The notes beneath the pieces are model-generated. The model was given only the letters and a program-made list of their open reading frames with translations. It searched no databases and had not been told where the DNA came from. DNA of 64,000 nucleotides, from NCBI RefSeq assembly GCF_009729415.1, contig NZ_MPKW01000005.1, positions 310,001 through 374,000 of the forward strand. The letters are read 5' to 3'. This DNA comes from Mycolicibacterium sp. CBMA 234 (GTDB lineage: Bacteria > Actinomycetota > Actinomycetes > Mycobacteriales > Mycobacteriaceae). A program made the translations under genes and the position numbers. This document shows, in pieces, positions 54,586 to 63,256 of the stretch. The number at the start of each line of letters is the position of its first letter. Positions within the stretch are counted from its first letter, which is position 1.

Positions 54586-55701
54586 ATGGAATCATTCGTC
54601 CACCTGCGAAAAGGCAAGACCCCGAAGCGGGTTCATGCCGACCTGGACGGCCTCAAAGATGACGAACTCGGCCGCGGCGGTTTCGTCGGCCGCACCGCGA
54701 ACATGTACCGGCGCAACGACCCGACCGCGTACCGCACGGTCGGCCCACTGCGCCCTACTGATGTGCTGTCGTCGGAGCTGAAGCCGTCCGACGCGACCGA
54801 TCCTCAGGGCGCTCCCCTGCTCATGTTCTCCAACGCCGACTGCCAGGTGCTGCTGAGCCGGCGCAGCCAGGAGATGCCGTTCTTCGTGCGGTACGTCGAT
54901 GGGGACCTACTTCTGTTCGTACACAAGGGTTCTGGCCTGCTGGAGACTGAGTTCGGCCCGCTGCGGTACCGGGAAGGCGACTGGGTCTATATCCCGAAGG
55001 CGTGCACGTTCCGCCAGGTGCCGGACATGGGCGGGGACGGAGCGAGTGCTTTCCTCATGATCCAGGCCACGGACGATTTCCGGGTGCCACCGGCGGGCAC
55101 GTTGGGCCGGCACTTCCCATTCGACCCCGCTCAGGTCACCATCCCAGACCCGGAACCCATCGACGACGACGGCCGCGACGAGTACGAGGTGCGGATGTAC
55201 CACTCCCCGGTCGCTGGCGCTGGCACGACTTCTCTTATCTACCAACATCATCCGCTTGACGTGGAGGGCTGGCGCGGGGACAACTTCCCGTTCACCTTCA
55301 ATATCGAGGACTACACCGTCATCACGTCGGAAAGCGTGCACCTGCCGCCGACGGTGCACCTGTTCATGCAGGCGACCGGCGTCTACGTGATGAACTTCCT
55401 GCCCAAGCCCGCCGAGCGCGTGCCCGGCACCGAGCGCACGCCGTGGTACCACCGCAATGTCGACTACGACGAGATCGCGTTCTTCCATTCCGGGTCGCTG
55501 TATGGCATCCCGATGCCACCCGGCCTCATTTCCCATGCGCCGCAAGGGGTCCACCATGGCGCGCCGGAGGCTGCACGCGAACGCGCCCGCCGCAAATTCG
55601 ACCAGTACGACCGCGTCGACTGGTCGGTGATCGCCATCGACACCCGCCGGCGCCTCATCCCATCCGCTGAAATTCTCGCCAACGATCTGGGGCAGCACTA
55701 G
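54586..55701 (+). CDS. Homogentisate 1,2-dioxygenase-like ring-cleavage enzyme
   Basis: 371 aa cupin-type protein. N-terminal start MESFVHLRKGKTPK and the C-terminal YHRNVDYDEIAFFHSG followed by SHAPQGVHHGAPE match the metal site of homogentisate dioxygenases (His in YHRN, Glu in DYDE, His in HHGAPE). It is shorter than classical HmgA (~430 aa), so its substrate may be a different dihydroxy-aromatic acid. No maleylacetoacetate isomerase or fumarylacetoacetase gene lies nearby, against simple tyrosine catabolism. Confidence 0.72.
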   Translation: MESFVHLRKGKTPKRVHADLDGLKDDELGRGGFVGRTANMYRRNDPTAYRTVGPLRPTDVLSSELKPSDATDPQGAPLLMFSNADCQVLLSRRSQEMPFFVRYVDGDLLLFVHKGSGLLETEFGPLRYREGDWVYIPKACTFRQVPDMGGDGASAFLMIQATDDFRVPPAGTLGRHFPFDPAQVTIPDPEPIDDDGRDEYEVRMYHSPVAGAGTTSLIYQHHPLDVEGWRGDNFPFTFNIEDYTVITSESVHLPPTVHLFMQATGVYVMNFLPKPAERVPGTERTPWYHRNVDYDEIAFFHSGSLYGIPMPPGLISHAPQGVHHGAPEAARERARRKFDQYDRVDWSVIAIDTRRRLIPSAEILANDLGQH

Positions 55702-55703
55702 AA

Positions 55704-56903
55704 ATGACAACCACCGAAGCACCTGTGAAGCACGACTACGACCGCATCCCGTATCTGGTTGCCTACCAGAACAACTCGGCCGTCCGCGATGTGTACGGCG
55801 GGGTCGCTGAGCTGGTGGTGCTGGAGAGCTACCTGCTCAAGCCCAAGACCAAGCCGAGTGACACCGTGCTCGTGTTCATGCACCCCATCGGCGGCGGCGC
55901 CTATCTGCCGATGATCAACGCGCTGGCCCGCGCCGGGCACCATGTCATCTACTGCAACAGCAGGTTTCGCGGTACCGATTCCGCGTTGTTGATGGAGAAG
56001 GTAGTCGAGGACCTCGGCGAGTGCATCAAGGACGCCAAGAACCGGTTGGGCTACTCGAAGGTGGTGCTGGCCGGCTGGAGCGGCGGCGGGTCGTTGTCGG
56101 TGTTCTATCAGCAGCAGGCGCAAAACCCGACCGTCACGGCCAGCCCGTCCGGGGACGGGCCGGACCTGACGCAATTGGGCTTGATCCCGGCCGACGGCCT
56201 CATGCTGCTGGCCGCCCACATCAGCCGGCACGGCACCATGACCGAATGGATGGACGCCTCCATCCTCGACGAGACGGACCCATCCAAGCGCGACCCCGAA
56301 CTGGACCTCTACAACCCGGACAACCCCAATCAGCCTCCGTACACACCCGAGTTCCTGGAGCGCTACCACGCCGCACAGATCGCCCGGAACCGGCGAATCA
56401 CCAAGTGGGTCAAGGAGAAACTGGCCGAGATAAAAGCCAGCGGACGCCCCGGAGCCGATGTTGAAGAGTTCGCGTTCGTCGTCCATGGCACCATGGCCGA
56501 CCCGCGCTGGCTGGACCCGACGGTCGATCCCAACGACCGCACCCCCGGCCAGTGCTATCTAGGCGACCCGCAGGTGGTCAACATGAGCCCCGTCGGCCTT
56601 GCCCGGTTCTGCACCCTGCGCAGCTGGCTGTCACAGTGGAGCTATGACGATGCCAACGGTGACGCCGTGAAGGCCGGGCCCGATATCGCAGTGCCGACGC
56701 TGGTGATCGGCAATCTCTCCGACGACGCCTGCACCCCGAGCCACACCCGCCGGTTGTACGACGCGATCGGACATCCGGACAAGGAGATGCACGAGATTCC
56801 GGGCGCCAACCACTACTACTCCGGCCCGGACCAGCGCGGCACGCTACGTCAGGCTGTCGGGATCTGCACGGATTGGCTGCACCGACAAGGGTTCTCACGA
56901 TGA
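55704..56903 (+). CDS. Alpha/beta hydrolase of the catabolic cluster
   Basis: 399 aa; starts 2 bases after the dioxygenase stop. Oxyanion region FMHPIGGGAYL, nucleophile Ser126 in LAGWSGGGS, acidic residue in IGNLSDDACTPSH, His in EIPGANHYYSGPDQ. A long insert (about 170-290) carries helical linker and may shape the pocket. It likely hydrolyses the ring-cleavage product, or an ester in the substrate; which of these is not clear. Confidence 0.8.
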   Translation: MTTTEAPVKHDYDRIPYLVAYQNNSAVRDVYGGVAELVVLESYLLKPKTKPSDTVLVFMHPIGGGAYLPMINALARAGHHVIYCNSRFRGTDSALLMEKVVEDLGECIKDAKNRLGYSKVVLAGWSGGGSLSVFYQQQAQNPTVTASPSGDGPDLTQLGLIPADGLMLLAAHISRHGTMTEWMDASILDETDPSKRDPELDLYNPDNPNQPPYTPEFLERYHAAQIARNRRITKWVKEKLAEIKASGRPGADVEEFAFVVHGTMADPRWLDPTVDPNDRTPGQCYLGDPQVVNMSPVGLARFCTLRSWLSQWSYDDANGDAVKAGPDIAVPTLVIGNLSDDACTPSHTRRLYDAIGHPDKEMHEIPGANHYYSGPDQRGTLRQAVGICTDWLHRQGFSR

Positions 56904-58102
56904 CGACGGGCGCTCTGGACGGCGTCAGAGTCCTCGAGCTCGGCACCCTGATCTCCGGTCCGTTCGCCGGTCGGCTACTCGGCGACATGGGCGCTGAGGT
57001 GCTCAAGATCGAACTGCCGTCCTCCCCCGACCCGCTCCGCACCTGGGGACAAGCCGAACTCGACGGGCACCGGTTCTTCTGGACGGTGCACGCGCGCAAC
57101 AAGAAAGCAGTGACCCTGGACCTGCGCACCGACCGCGGCCGGGCATTGTTCCTGGACCTCGTCGAGCAGTCCGATGTGATCGTGGAGAACTTCCGGCCGG
57201 GCACCCTGGAAAAGTGGAACCTGGGTTATGACGTTCTGCGGGAACGTAATCGAGGCATCATCCTGGTGCGAGTATCAGGTTACGGACAGACGGGCCCGGA
57301 TGCCGGGAAAGCCGGCTACGCATCGGTCGCTGAGGCGGCCAGCGGGCTGCGGCACATGAATGGCTTCCCCGGCGGTCCCCCACCCCGACTGGCGTTGTCG
57401 CTGGGCGACAGCCTCGCCGGCATGTTCGCCGCACAAGGTGCACTGGCCGCGCTCTACCGGCGCAGCGTCACCGGTGAAGGTCAGGTGGTCGACACCGCAC
57501 TGACCGAATCCTGTTTGGCCATCCAGGAATCCACCATCCCCGACTACGACGTCGGCGGTGTAGTGCGCGGCCCGTCCGGCACGCGACTCGAAGGCATTGC
57601 GCCATCGAACATCTACCAGAGTGCCAACGGCAGCTGGGTGGTAATCGCGGCCAACCAGGACACCGTGTTCCGGCGACTGTGTCAGGCCATGGGCCGTCCG
57701 GAACTCGGGACCGACGAGCGGTTCGTCGACCACCTGGCCCGCGGCCGAAACCAGGACGAACTCGACAAACTCATCGGTGACTGGGCCGCACAGCGTGAAC
57801 CCCACGACATCATCGCCACACTCTCGGAGGCCGGGGTGATCAGCGGGCCGATCAACACCGTCGCCGAAGTGATGGAAGACCCACAATTGCAGGCGCGCAA
57901 CATGATTGCCGACCACTGGGACGAGCGCGTACAGCGCAATGTGAAGGGGCCCGGCGTCGTGCCGGTGCTGTCCGAATCTCCGGGCACTATCCGCAATGGT
58001 GGATCGGCGCAACCCGGTCAGGACAACGACGAGGTGTACGGCCGGCTGCTCGGTCTCGACGCCGCGCAGTTGGCGGCGCTGTGTGAGGAAGGTGTGCTGT
58101 GA
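56900..58102 (+). CDS. CaiB/BaiF-type CoA transferase
   Basis: 400 aa, ATGA overlap with the hydrolase gene. LDGVRVLELGTLISGPFAGRLLGDMGAEVLKIE, NKKAVTLDLRTDRGRALFLDLVEQSDVIVENFRPG, catalytic Asp region ALSLGDSLAGMFA, IYQSANGSWVVIAAN. Class III enzymes move CoA between acids, e.g. from succinyl-CoA. It would activate an acid released by the hydrolase for the lyase that follows. Confidence 0.9.
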   Translation: MTTGALDGVRVLELGTLISGPFAGRLLGDMGAEVLKIELPSSPDPLRTWGQAELDGHRFFWTVHARNKKAVTLDLRTDRGRALFLDLVEQSDVIVENFRPGTLEKWNLGYDVLRERNRGIILVRVSGYGQTGPDAGKAGYASVAEAASGLRHMNGFPGGPPPRLALSLGDSLAGMFAAQGALAALYRRSVTGEGQVVDTALTESCLAIQESTIPDYDVGGVVRGPSGTRLEGIAPSNIYQSANGSWVVIAANQDTVFRRLCQAMGRPELGTDERFVDHLARGRNQDELDKLIGDWAAQREPHDIIATLSEAGVISGPINTVAEVMEDPQLQARNMIADHWDERVQRNVKGPGVVPVLSESPGTIRNGGSAQPGQDNDEVYGRLLGLDAAQLAALCEEGVL

Positions 58103-58998
58103 TGCCGGAACACGTCACCATCCGCGAGGTCTGCCTGCGCGACGGTTTACAGCTCGAAGACCCGATCCCGTTGTCCGCCAAGCTCGAACTGCTCGAAGCC
58201 ATCGTCACTACCGGGGTGCGGGAGATCGAGGCGACGGCGTTCGTCTCGCCGTCCAAGGTGCCCGCGTTGGCCGATGCTCCCGAATTGGCGGCGGCCCTGT
58301 CCGCTTTTCCGGATGTCGAATTCTCCGCGTTGGTGGCCGGCCCCGGCGGCGCGGGTCGGGCGCTCGCGGCGGGAATGCGTTCGCTGGAATACGTGGTGTC
58401 GGCGGCTGACGGTCACAGTCAGGCCAATGTAGGCCGCTCGACGGCCGAGTCGACCGCATTGATCGCTGATATCGTCAGCCTGGCGCATGACAGTGGCGCT
58501 ACCGCAGAGGTCATCATCGCCACTGCGTGGGACTGCCCCTTCGACGGACCGACCGACCCGATCCGGGTCGTCGAGATCGCCGCGGCAGCAATGGAATTGG
58601 GTGCGGACCGGGTCGCGATCGCCGACACCATCGGCACCACCACCCCGCGCCGTGTCACCGACTTGATCACCCGCGTCCGCCCGGCCATCGGCGACCTGCC
58701 CCTCGGCGCCCATTTTCACAACACCCGGGGCGCCGGATTGGCCAGCGCCTATGCAGCAGTGCAGGCGGGCGTGACTCGACTCGATGCTTCCGTAGGCGGA
58801 CTGGGCGGCTGCCCATTCGCACCGGGTGCCACCGGCAACATCGCCACCGAGGATCTGGTCTATCTGTTGCGGGACAGCGACATCACCACCGGCATCGACC
58901 TGGACCGCGCGATCGATGCGGCCCGGGTGGCGCAACGCGTCGTCGGTCACGAACTGCCCAGCGCGCTGCTGCGCGCCGGTGACCGGCGCAAGGGTTGA
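58102..58998 (+). CDS. HMG-CoA-lyase-family enzyme
   Basis: 298 aa; the ATG overlaps the preceding TGA (TGATG). REVCLRDGLQLED carries the catalytic Arg/Asp of the DRE-TIM superfamily; HFHNTRGAGLASAYAA has metal His; GGLGGCPFAPGATGN has the catalytic Cys loop. HMG-CoA lyases cleave a branched 3-hydroxyacyl-CoA into acetyl-CoA plus a keto product. The natural substrate may be an HMG-CoA analogue made in this pathway. Confidence 0.87.
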   Translation: MPEHVTIREVCLRDGLQLEDPIPLSAKLELLEAIVTTGVREIEATAFVSPSKVPALADAPELAAALSAFPDVEFSALVAGPGGAGRALAAGMRSLEYVVSAADGHSQANVGRSTAESTALIADIVSLAHDSGATAEVIIATAWDCPFDGPTDPIRVVEIAAAAMELGADRVAIADTIGTTTPRRVTDLITRVRPAIGDLPLGAHFHNTRGAGLASAYAAVQAGVTRLDASVGGLGGCPFAPGATGNIATEDLVYLLRDSDITTGIDLDRAIDAARVAQRVVGHELPSALLRAGDRRKG

Positions 58999-58999
58999 G

Positions 59000-59611
59000 A
59001 TGCCGACCGACACCCTGACCGCCAAAGGCCGGCAGACCCGCGACGCCATCGAGCTGGCCGCCCGGAAACTGTTCGCCGAGCGCGGCTTTCACGGCACCAC
59101 ACTGGCAGACATCACCTCGGCCGCGGGGAAATCGTCGGCAGTGTTCTATCGCTACTTCGACGACAAGGAAGACCTGCTCGCCGATCTCGCCGAATCCTTC
59201 CTGCATGACATTGTCACGCCGTCGGGCATGAGTGTGCCGCTGCCCGAATCCCCCGAGGACACCGACTACTTCAGCACCGTGGTCACCGGGTACTGGAATC
59301 TGTTCAAACAGAACATCGGCATCATGATCGCGGTGGCCCAACTGGGCGCCACCCAACCGCGATTCGCCCGGCTACAGCACCAGTTCCGCCGGTTCGGCAT
59401 GGATATGGTCGGCGACTCGGTGCGGCACGCCGCCGAACAGGGCTACGCCCAAGGCCTCAACGCCGAGCACATCGCCGCCGCCATTGCGCTGCTGTTCGAG
59501 AACTTCACCGTGGTGGTCGTCGGCAACCCCGGGTCCGAACTGCAGATCAGTGACGAGGACGCCATCGCCACCCTGTCCACCATCTGGAAGAAAACCCTGT
59601 ACGGCTTCTGA
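59000..59611 (+). CDS. TetR regulator embedded in the operon
   Basis: 203 aa. RDAIELAARKLFAERGFHGTT then DITSAAGKSSAVFYRYFDDKEDLL (HTH, about residues 14-60). It starts one base after the lyase stop and ends 17 bases before the next acyl-CoA dehydrogenase gene, so it is co-transcribed with the pathway. Second regulator in the cluster; the AT-rich repeat at 54529 is a candidate target. Confidence 0.87.
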   Translation: MPTDTLTAKGRQTRDAIELAARKLFAERGFHGTTLADITSAAGKSSAVFYRYFDDKEDLLADLAESFLHDIVTPSGMSVPLPESPEDTDYFSTVVTGYWNLFKQNIGIMIAVAQLGATQPRFARLQHQFRRFGMDMVGDSVRHAAEQGYAQGLNAEHIAAAIALLFENFTVVVVGNPGSELQISDEDAIATLSTIWKKTLYGF

Positions 59612-59628
59612 CCGAAAGAGGAATCATC

Positions 59629-60867
59629 GTGGATTTCGCTCTACCGGACCACCTTCCGGGCCTACTGGCCGAGATGGATGCCTTCATCGAAGCGGAGATC
59701 AAACCGCTGGAACGCGAGAACCTGCAGTACTTCGACCGGCGTCGCGAATTCGCCCGCACCGACCTGGAGAACGGTGGTGTGCCCACCCGGGAATGGGAGG
59801 ACCTGCTCGACGAGATGCGCCGACGTGCCGACGCCGCCGGCTGGCTGCGGTACGGCCTGCCCAGTGAGTTCGGCGGCCGCGACGGCACCAACCTGGACAT
59901 GGCCGTCATCCGGGAACACCTGGCGCACAAGGGACTCGGGCTGCACAACGATCTGCAGGATGAGTCGTCGATCGTCGGGAACTTCCCGCAGGTCATCATG
60001 ATGAGCCGGTTCGGCACTGAGGCCCAGCAGGCCGAATGGGTCGAGGCCATGATCACCGGTGAACGGTCCATGGCGTTCGGGCTTACCGAACCCGATCACG
60101 GCAGCGATGCCACCTGGTTGGAGACCACCGCGGTCAGGGACGGCGACGGCTGGATCATCAACGGCCGCAAGCGCTGGAACACCGGGGTGCACCGCGCGAC
60201 GCACGACCTCATCTTCGCCCGCACATCGGGCGAACCCGGTGAGGCAGTGGGCATCACCGCGTTCCTGGTGCCCACGGACACACCGGGTTTCACGGTGCCG
60301 TACTACTGGTGGACGTTCAACATGCCCAGCGACCACGGTGAGGTGGAACTGAGCGATGTTCGTGTGCCCGACCATGCGGTACTCGGCGAAGTGGACCACG
60401 GCTTGGAGGTCGGCCAGACGTTCCTGCACGAGAACCGGATTCGGCAGGCCGCCAGCAGTCTCGGTGCCGCGCAATACTGCATCGACCGGGCGGCGCAGTA
60501 CGCCGGCGAACGCGTCGTGTTCGGTAAACCACTGGCGGTGAACCAGGCCGTGCAGTGGCCGTTGGCCGAACTGCAGACCGAAGCCCAAATGGTCCGCCTG
60601 CTGGTGTATTACGCTGCCTGGCACTTGGACCGGGACCACCACATGGAGGTCTCCGACAAGGTGTCGATGGCCAACTATCGCGCCAATCGACTGGTGTGCG
60701 AGGCGGCCGATCGGGCCATGCAGATCCATGGTGGTATCGGCTACAGCCGGCACGAGCCGTTCGAACACATCTACCGGCATCACCGCCGCTACCGGATCAC
60801 CGAAGGCGCGGAAGAGATTCAGATTCGCCGGGTGGCGCAGCGGATGCTGAAGTTCGGGCGCAAGTGA
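59629..60867 (+). CDS. Acyl-CoA dehydrogenase, LvaC/ACAD11-like position
   Basis: 412 aa, GTG start. AFGLTEPDHGSDATWLETTAV, GRKRWNTGVHRATHDLIFART, HENRIRQAASSLGAAQYCIDRA, QIHGGIGYSRHEPFEHIYRHHRRYRITEGAEEIQ. GTGA overlap with the kinase gene. In bacteria and mammals a dehydrogenase with an APH-type kinase partner removes the phosphate from 4-phosphoacyl-CoA; the same is proposed here. Confidence 0.82.
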   Translation: MDFALPDHLPGLLAEMDAFIEAEIKPLERENLQYFDRRREFARTDLENGGVPTREWEDLLDEMRRRADAAGWLRYGLPSEFGGRDGTNLDMAVIREHLAHKGLGLHNDLQDESSIVGNFPQVIMMSRFGTEAQQAEWVEAMITGERSMAFGLTEPDHGSDATWLETTAVRDGDGWIINGRKRWNTGVHRATHDLIFARTSGEPGEAVGITAFLVPTDTPGFTVPYYWWTFNMPSDHGEVELSDVRVPDHAVLGEVDHGLEVGQTFLHENRIRQAASSLGAAQYCIDRAAQYAGERVVFGKPLAVNQAVQWPLAELQTEAQMVRLLVYYAAWHLDRDHHMEVSDKVSMANYRANRLVCEAADRAMQIHGGIGYSRHEPFEHIYRHHRRYRITEGAEEIQIRRVAQRMLKFGRK

Positions 60868-61841
60868 CCGACTCCGGTGACCTGAGCCAAGCGCTGGCCC
60901 GGGTACTCGCACCTAGCCTCGGCACCATCACCGTTGAGAATCTACGCGAGCTGACCGGCGGGGCCAGCCGCGCGACGTGGGCGTTCGACGCGGTCGCCGA
61001 CACCGGCAGTCGCGCTCTGATCCTGCGCATCGGGCCGCCCGACGAAATCCACGCCGGCATGGAGCTGGAAGCGGCGGCGCTGTCGCGAGCCGGAGCCACC
61101 GGCGCACCAGTACCGCAGGTGCTGGCAGCTAGCAATTCGGTTGACGCCCTGGGCAATCCATTCCTGGTGTGCGATTTCGTCCCCGGCGAGACCATTGTCC
61201 GCAGGATTGAACGTGCGCTCGATGCCGGCGGACGGGCCACCGTGCTGCAGCAGTGTGCGAACGCGCTGGCCTCGATCCATCGGGCCGACTCGACCGGTAT
61301 CGGGCTGTCCCATGCGGATCCATTGAACGAGTCGCGGCGTCAGCTCGACGACATGGGCGACACCACCGCCACCTTCGAGTGGGCGTTCCGGTGGTTGGAG
61401 AGCCACCGGCCGCCCCGCACGGAGAATCCCGTCCTGGTGCACGGCGACTTTCGGATGGGCAATCTGATCGTCGACACCGAGACGCCGCGGCTTGCCGCAG
61501 TACTCGATTGGGAACTCACCCACGCGGGGTCCCGCATCGAGGACCTGGCCTGGTTCTGCATCCGGGCCTGGCGGTTCGGTGCGCCCCGCGACCTCAGCGC
61601 CGGTGGGCTGGGCAGCATTGACGATTTCCTGACGGCCTACGAACGGGCGGCGGCAATCACCCTGAACCGCAACCATTTCCACTGGTGGCTGGTCCTGGCG
61701 ACGCTCCGCTGGGGCGTCATCTGCCGGTATCAGGCAGAGCGGCATCTGTCCGGACAGACCCGGTCGGTGGAGTTGGCCGCGATCGGCCGCCGTGTCTGCG
61801 AAACCGAATGGGACCTGCTCAATCTCTTGGAGGTCCGATGA
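60864..61841 (+). CDS. APH-family kinase, LvaA/ACAD11-kinase-like
   Basis: 325 aa, GTGA overlap with the dehydrogenase. Kinase marks: ELTGGASRATWAF, RALILRIG (Lys/Arg for ATP), VHGDFRMGN (catalytic Asp at about 195), LDWELTHAGSRIEDLAW (metal DxE-like). Fold of aminoglycoside phosphotransferases, but context argues for a hydroxyacyl-CoA substrate rather than an antibiotic. Coupled translation with both neighbours. Confidence 0.82.
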   Translation: MTDSGDLSQALARVLAPSLGTITVENLRELTGGASRATWAFDAVADTGSRALILRIGPPDEIHAGMELEAAALSRAGATGAPVPQVLAASNSVDALGNPFLVCDFVPGETIVRRIERALDAGGRATVLQQCANALASIHRADSTGIGLSHADPLNESRRQLDDMGDTTATFEWAFRWLESHRPPRTENPVLVHGDFRMGNLIVDTETPRLAAVLDWELTHAGSRIEDLAWFCIRAWRFGAPRDLSAGGLGSIDDFLTAYERAAAITLNRNHFHWWLVLATLRWGVICRYQAERHLSGQTRSVELAAIGRRVCETEWDLLNLLEVR

Positions 61842-62155
61842 GCCACTACCGCCCCACCGCTGCTGAACTGATTGCCGCGGTGGCTGAGTTTCTGGAGACC
61901 GACGTGCGCTCGGCAACCCATGGTTCCGTGAACTTCCACGCCCGGGTCGCCGCGAACGCCTTGCGGATCGTCGAACGCGAACTGCAGCAGGGCAGTTCGG
62001 CACCCGAGCTGTTGGGATTCGCCGACGAACAGGACCTGGCCGCGGCCATCCGGTCCGGTGAATTAGACGACGCCTCCGGTGAGTTGTCCCCGATATTGCG
62101 CGCCTTGGTGCAGCACAGACTGGACGTGTCGCACCCGGGATATCAAAACGAGTAG
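61838..62155 (+). CDS. DUF6285 protein, LvaB-like partner of the kinase
   Basis: 105 aa, ATGA overlap with the kinase. YRPTAAELIAAVAEFLETDV, RVAANALRIVERELQ, ILRALVQHRLDVSHPGY. Small helical protein. In the levulinate pathway LvaB is a small subunit that the APH-like LvaA kinase needs, and I recall it as the same family; not verified here. Confidence 0.78.
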   Translation: MSHYRPTAAELIAAVAEFLETDVRSATHGSVNFHARVAANALRIVERELQQGSSAPELLGFADEQDLAAAIRSGELDDASGELSPILRALVQHRLDVSHPGYQNE

Positions 62156-62268
62156 CTGATCCACCATATGGTCCAGGGCCGACGCCAGATCAGCGGCGGC
62201 GATCAGCAACGCCGTCTTGGGTAGCGAAAATCAGTGCTCCGGGCGCCAATCGGTCGTAGCCTTGGCAG

Positions 62269-62661
62269 GTGGCCGATCCTGCCCTGAAGATCCTGGTGTA
62301 CAGCGACAATCCGAATACCCGTGATCAGGTGCGCACGGCGCTGGGCCGGCGGATTCATCCAGATCTGCCGGACCTGACGTATCTCGACGTTGCGACGGCC
62401 CCTGTGGTGGTCAGCTCCGTCGACGCCGGCGGGATCGACTTGGCTATTCTCGACGGCGAAGCCACCCCTGCAGGCGGGATGGGACTGGCCAAGCAGCTCA
62501 AGGACGAGGTGGCGAACTGCCCGCCCATCGTGGTGCTCACCGGCCGTCCGGATGACGCCTGGCTGGCGTCCTGGTCTCGCGCGGAAGCGGCGGTGCCACA
62601 CCCGATCGACCCGATCCGGTTGGGTGAGGCAGTGGTGGCGGTGCTGTCACCCCAGCGGTGA
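62269..62661 (+). CDS. Single-domain response-regulator-like protein, Rv3143-like
   Basis: 130 aa receiver fold, GTG start. ILVYSDNPNTRDQVRTAL (acidic pocket reduced), phospho-Asp candidate in DLAILDGEA, VVLTGRP (Thr). The conserved Lys is replaced by His (AAVPHPID), so phosphorylation chemistry may be altered. No output domain. It lies upstream of nuo, as Rv3143 does. Confidence 0.8.
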   Translation: MADPALKILVYSDNPNTRDQVRTALGRRIHPDLPDLTYLDVATAPVVVSSVDAGGIDLAILDGEATPAGGMGLAKQLKDEVANCPPIVVLTGRPDDAWLASWSRAEAAVPHPIDPIRLGEAVVAVLSPQR

Positions 62662-62797
62662 CCACCGCCTCGCAAGCCAGCACGAAATGGCCTGTGGCCG
62701 TTCATTCTTCGCGTCACACATCGCCGACGCGAAAACGTCAGGAACTGATCATGATCCTAGCCAAAATGCGGCGGCCATTCCGTTAACCGGGCTAAGC

Positions 62798-62813
62798 TGT
62801 GTGCCAGCTCACA
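62798..62813. promoter_or_regulatory. CRP-like site upstream of nuoA
   Basis: TGTGT-GCCAGC-TCACA matches the mycobacterial CRP consensus TGTGA-N6-TCACA with one change, 42 bases upstream of the nuoA ATG. Confidence 0.4.
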
Positions 62814-62855
62814 TCGACAGCTCGACGAGGGAGCCGCACAGGGCATGGCCAGCGC

Positions 62856-63230
62856 ATGAACGTCTACATCCCCATCCTGGTACTCGGCGCGATCGCCGCT
62901 GCGTTCGCAGTGGGTTCGGTCGGAATTGCCCTGGTCATCGGCCCTCGCCGCTATAACCGGGCCAAGCTCGAGGCCTACGAATGCGGTATCGAGCCGATGG
63001 CGCCGGGCTCAGTCGGGCATGAGACGACAGGCCAGCGATTCCCGGTCAAGTACTACCTGACCGCCATGCTGTTCATCGTCTTCGACATCGAGATCGTCTT
63101 CTTGTACCCATGGGCCGTTTCCTTCGACTCGCTCGGGGTATTCGCCCTGGTGGAGATGCTTTTGTTCATGCTCACGGTGTTCGTCGCCTACGCCTACATC
63201 TGGCGGCGCGGCGGGTTGAGCTGGGACTGA
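62856..63230 (+). CDS. nuoA: NADH-quinone oxidoreductase subunit A
   Basis: 124 aa, three transmembrane helices: [66 protein letters not shown], with the family loop YECGIEP. First gene of the nuo operon encoding the proton-pumping type I NADH dehydrogenase. ATG chosen by family start (MNVYIPILV). Confidence 0.96.
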   Translation: MNVYIPILVLGAIAAAFAVGSVGIALVIGPRRYNRAKLEAYECGIEPMAPGSVGHETTGQRFPVKYYLTAMLFIVFDIEIVFLYPWAVSFDSLGVFALVEMLLFMLTVFVAYAYIWRRGGLSWD

Positions 63231-63256
63231 CGGACTTAGGACAGGACAAGATCACG

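Noticed and set aside
59662..60912. Open frame on the minus strand (416 aa)
   Set aside because: Antisense to the acyl-CoA dehydrogenase; a shadow frame without a ribosome-binding site or family.
60864..61841. Aminoglycoside resistance gene
   Set aside because: APH fold is clear, but overlapping genes for an acyl-CoA dehydrogenase and DUF6285 point to acyl-CoA metabolism.
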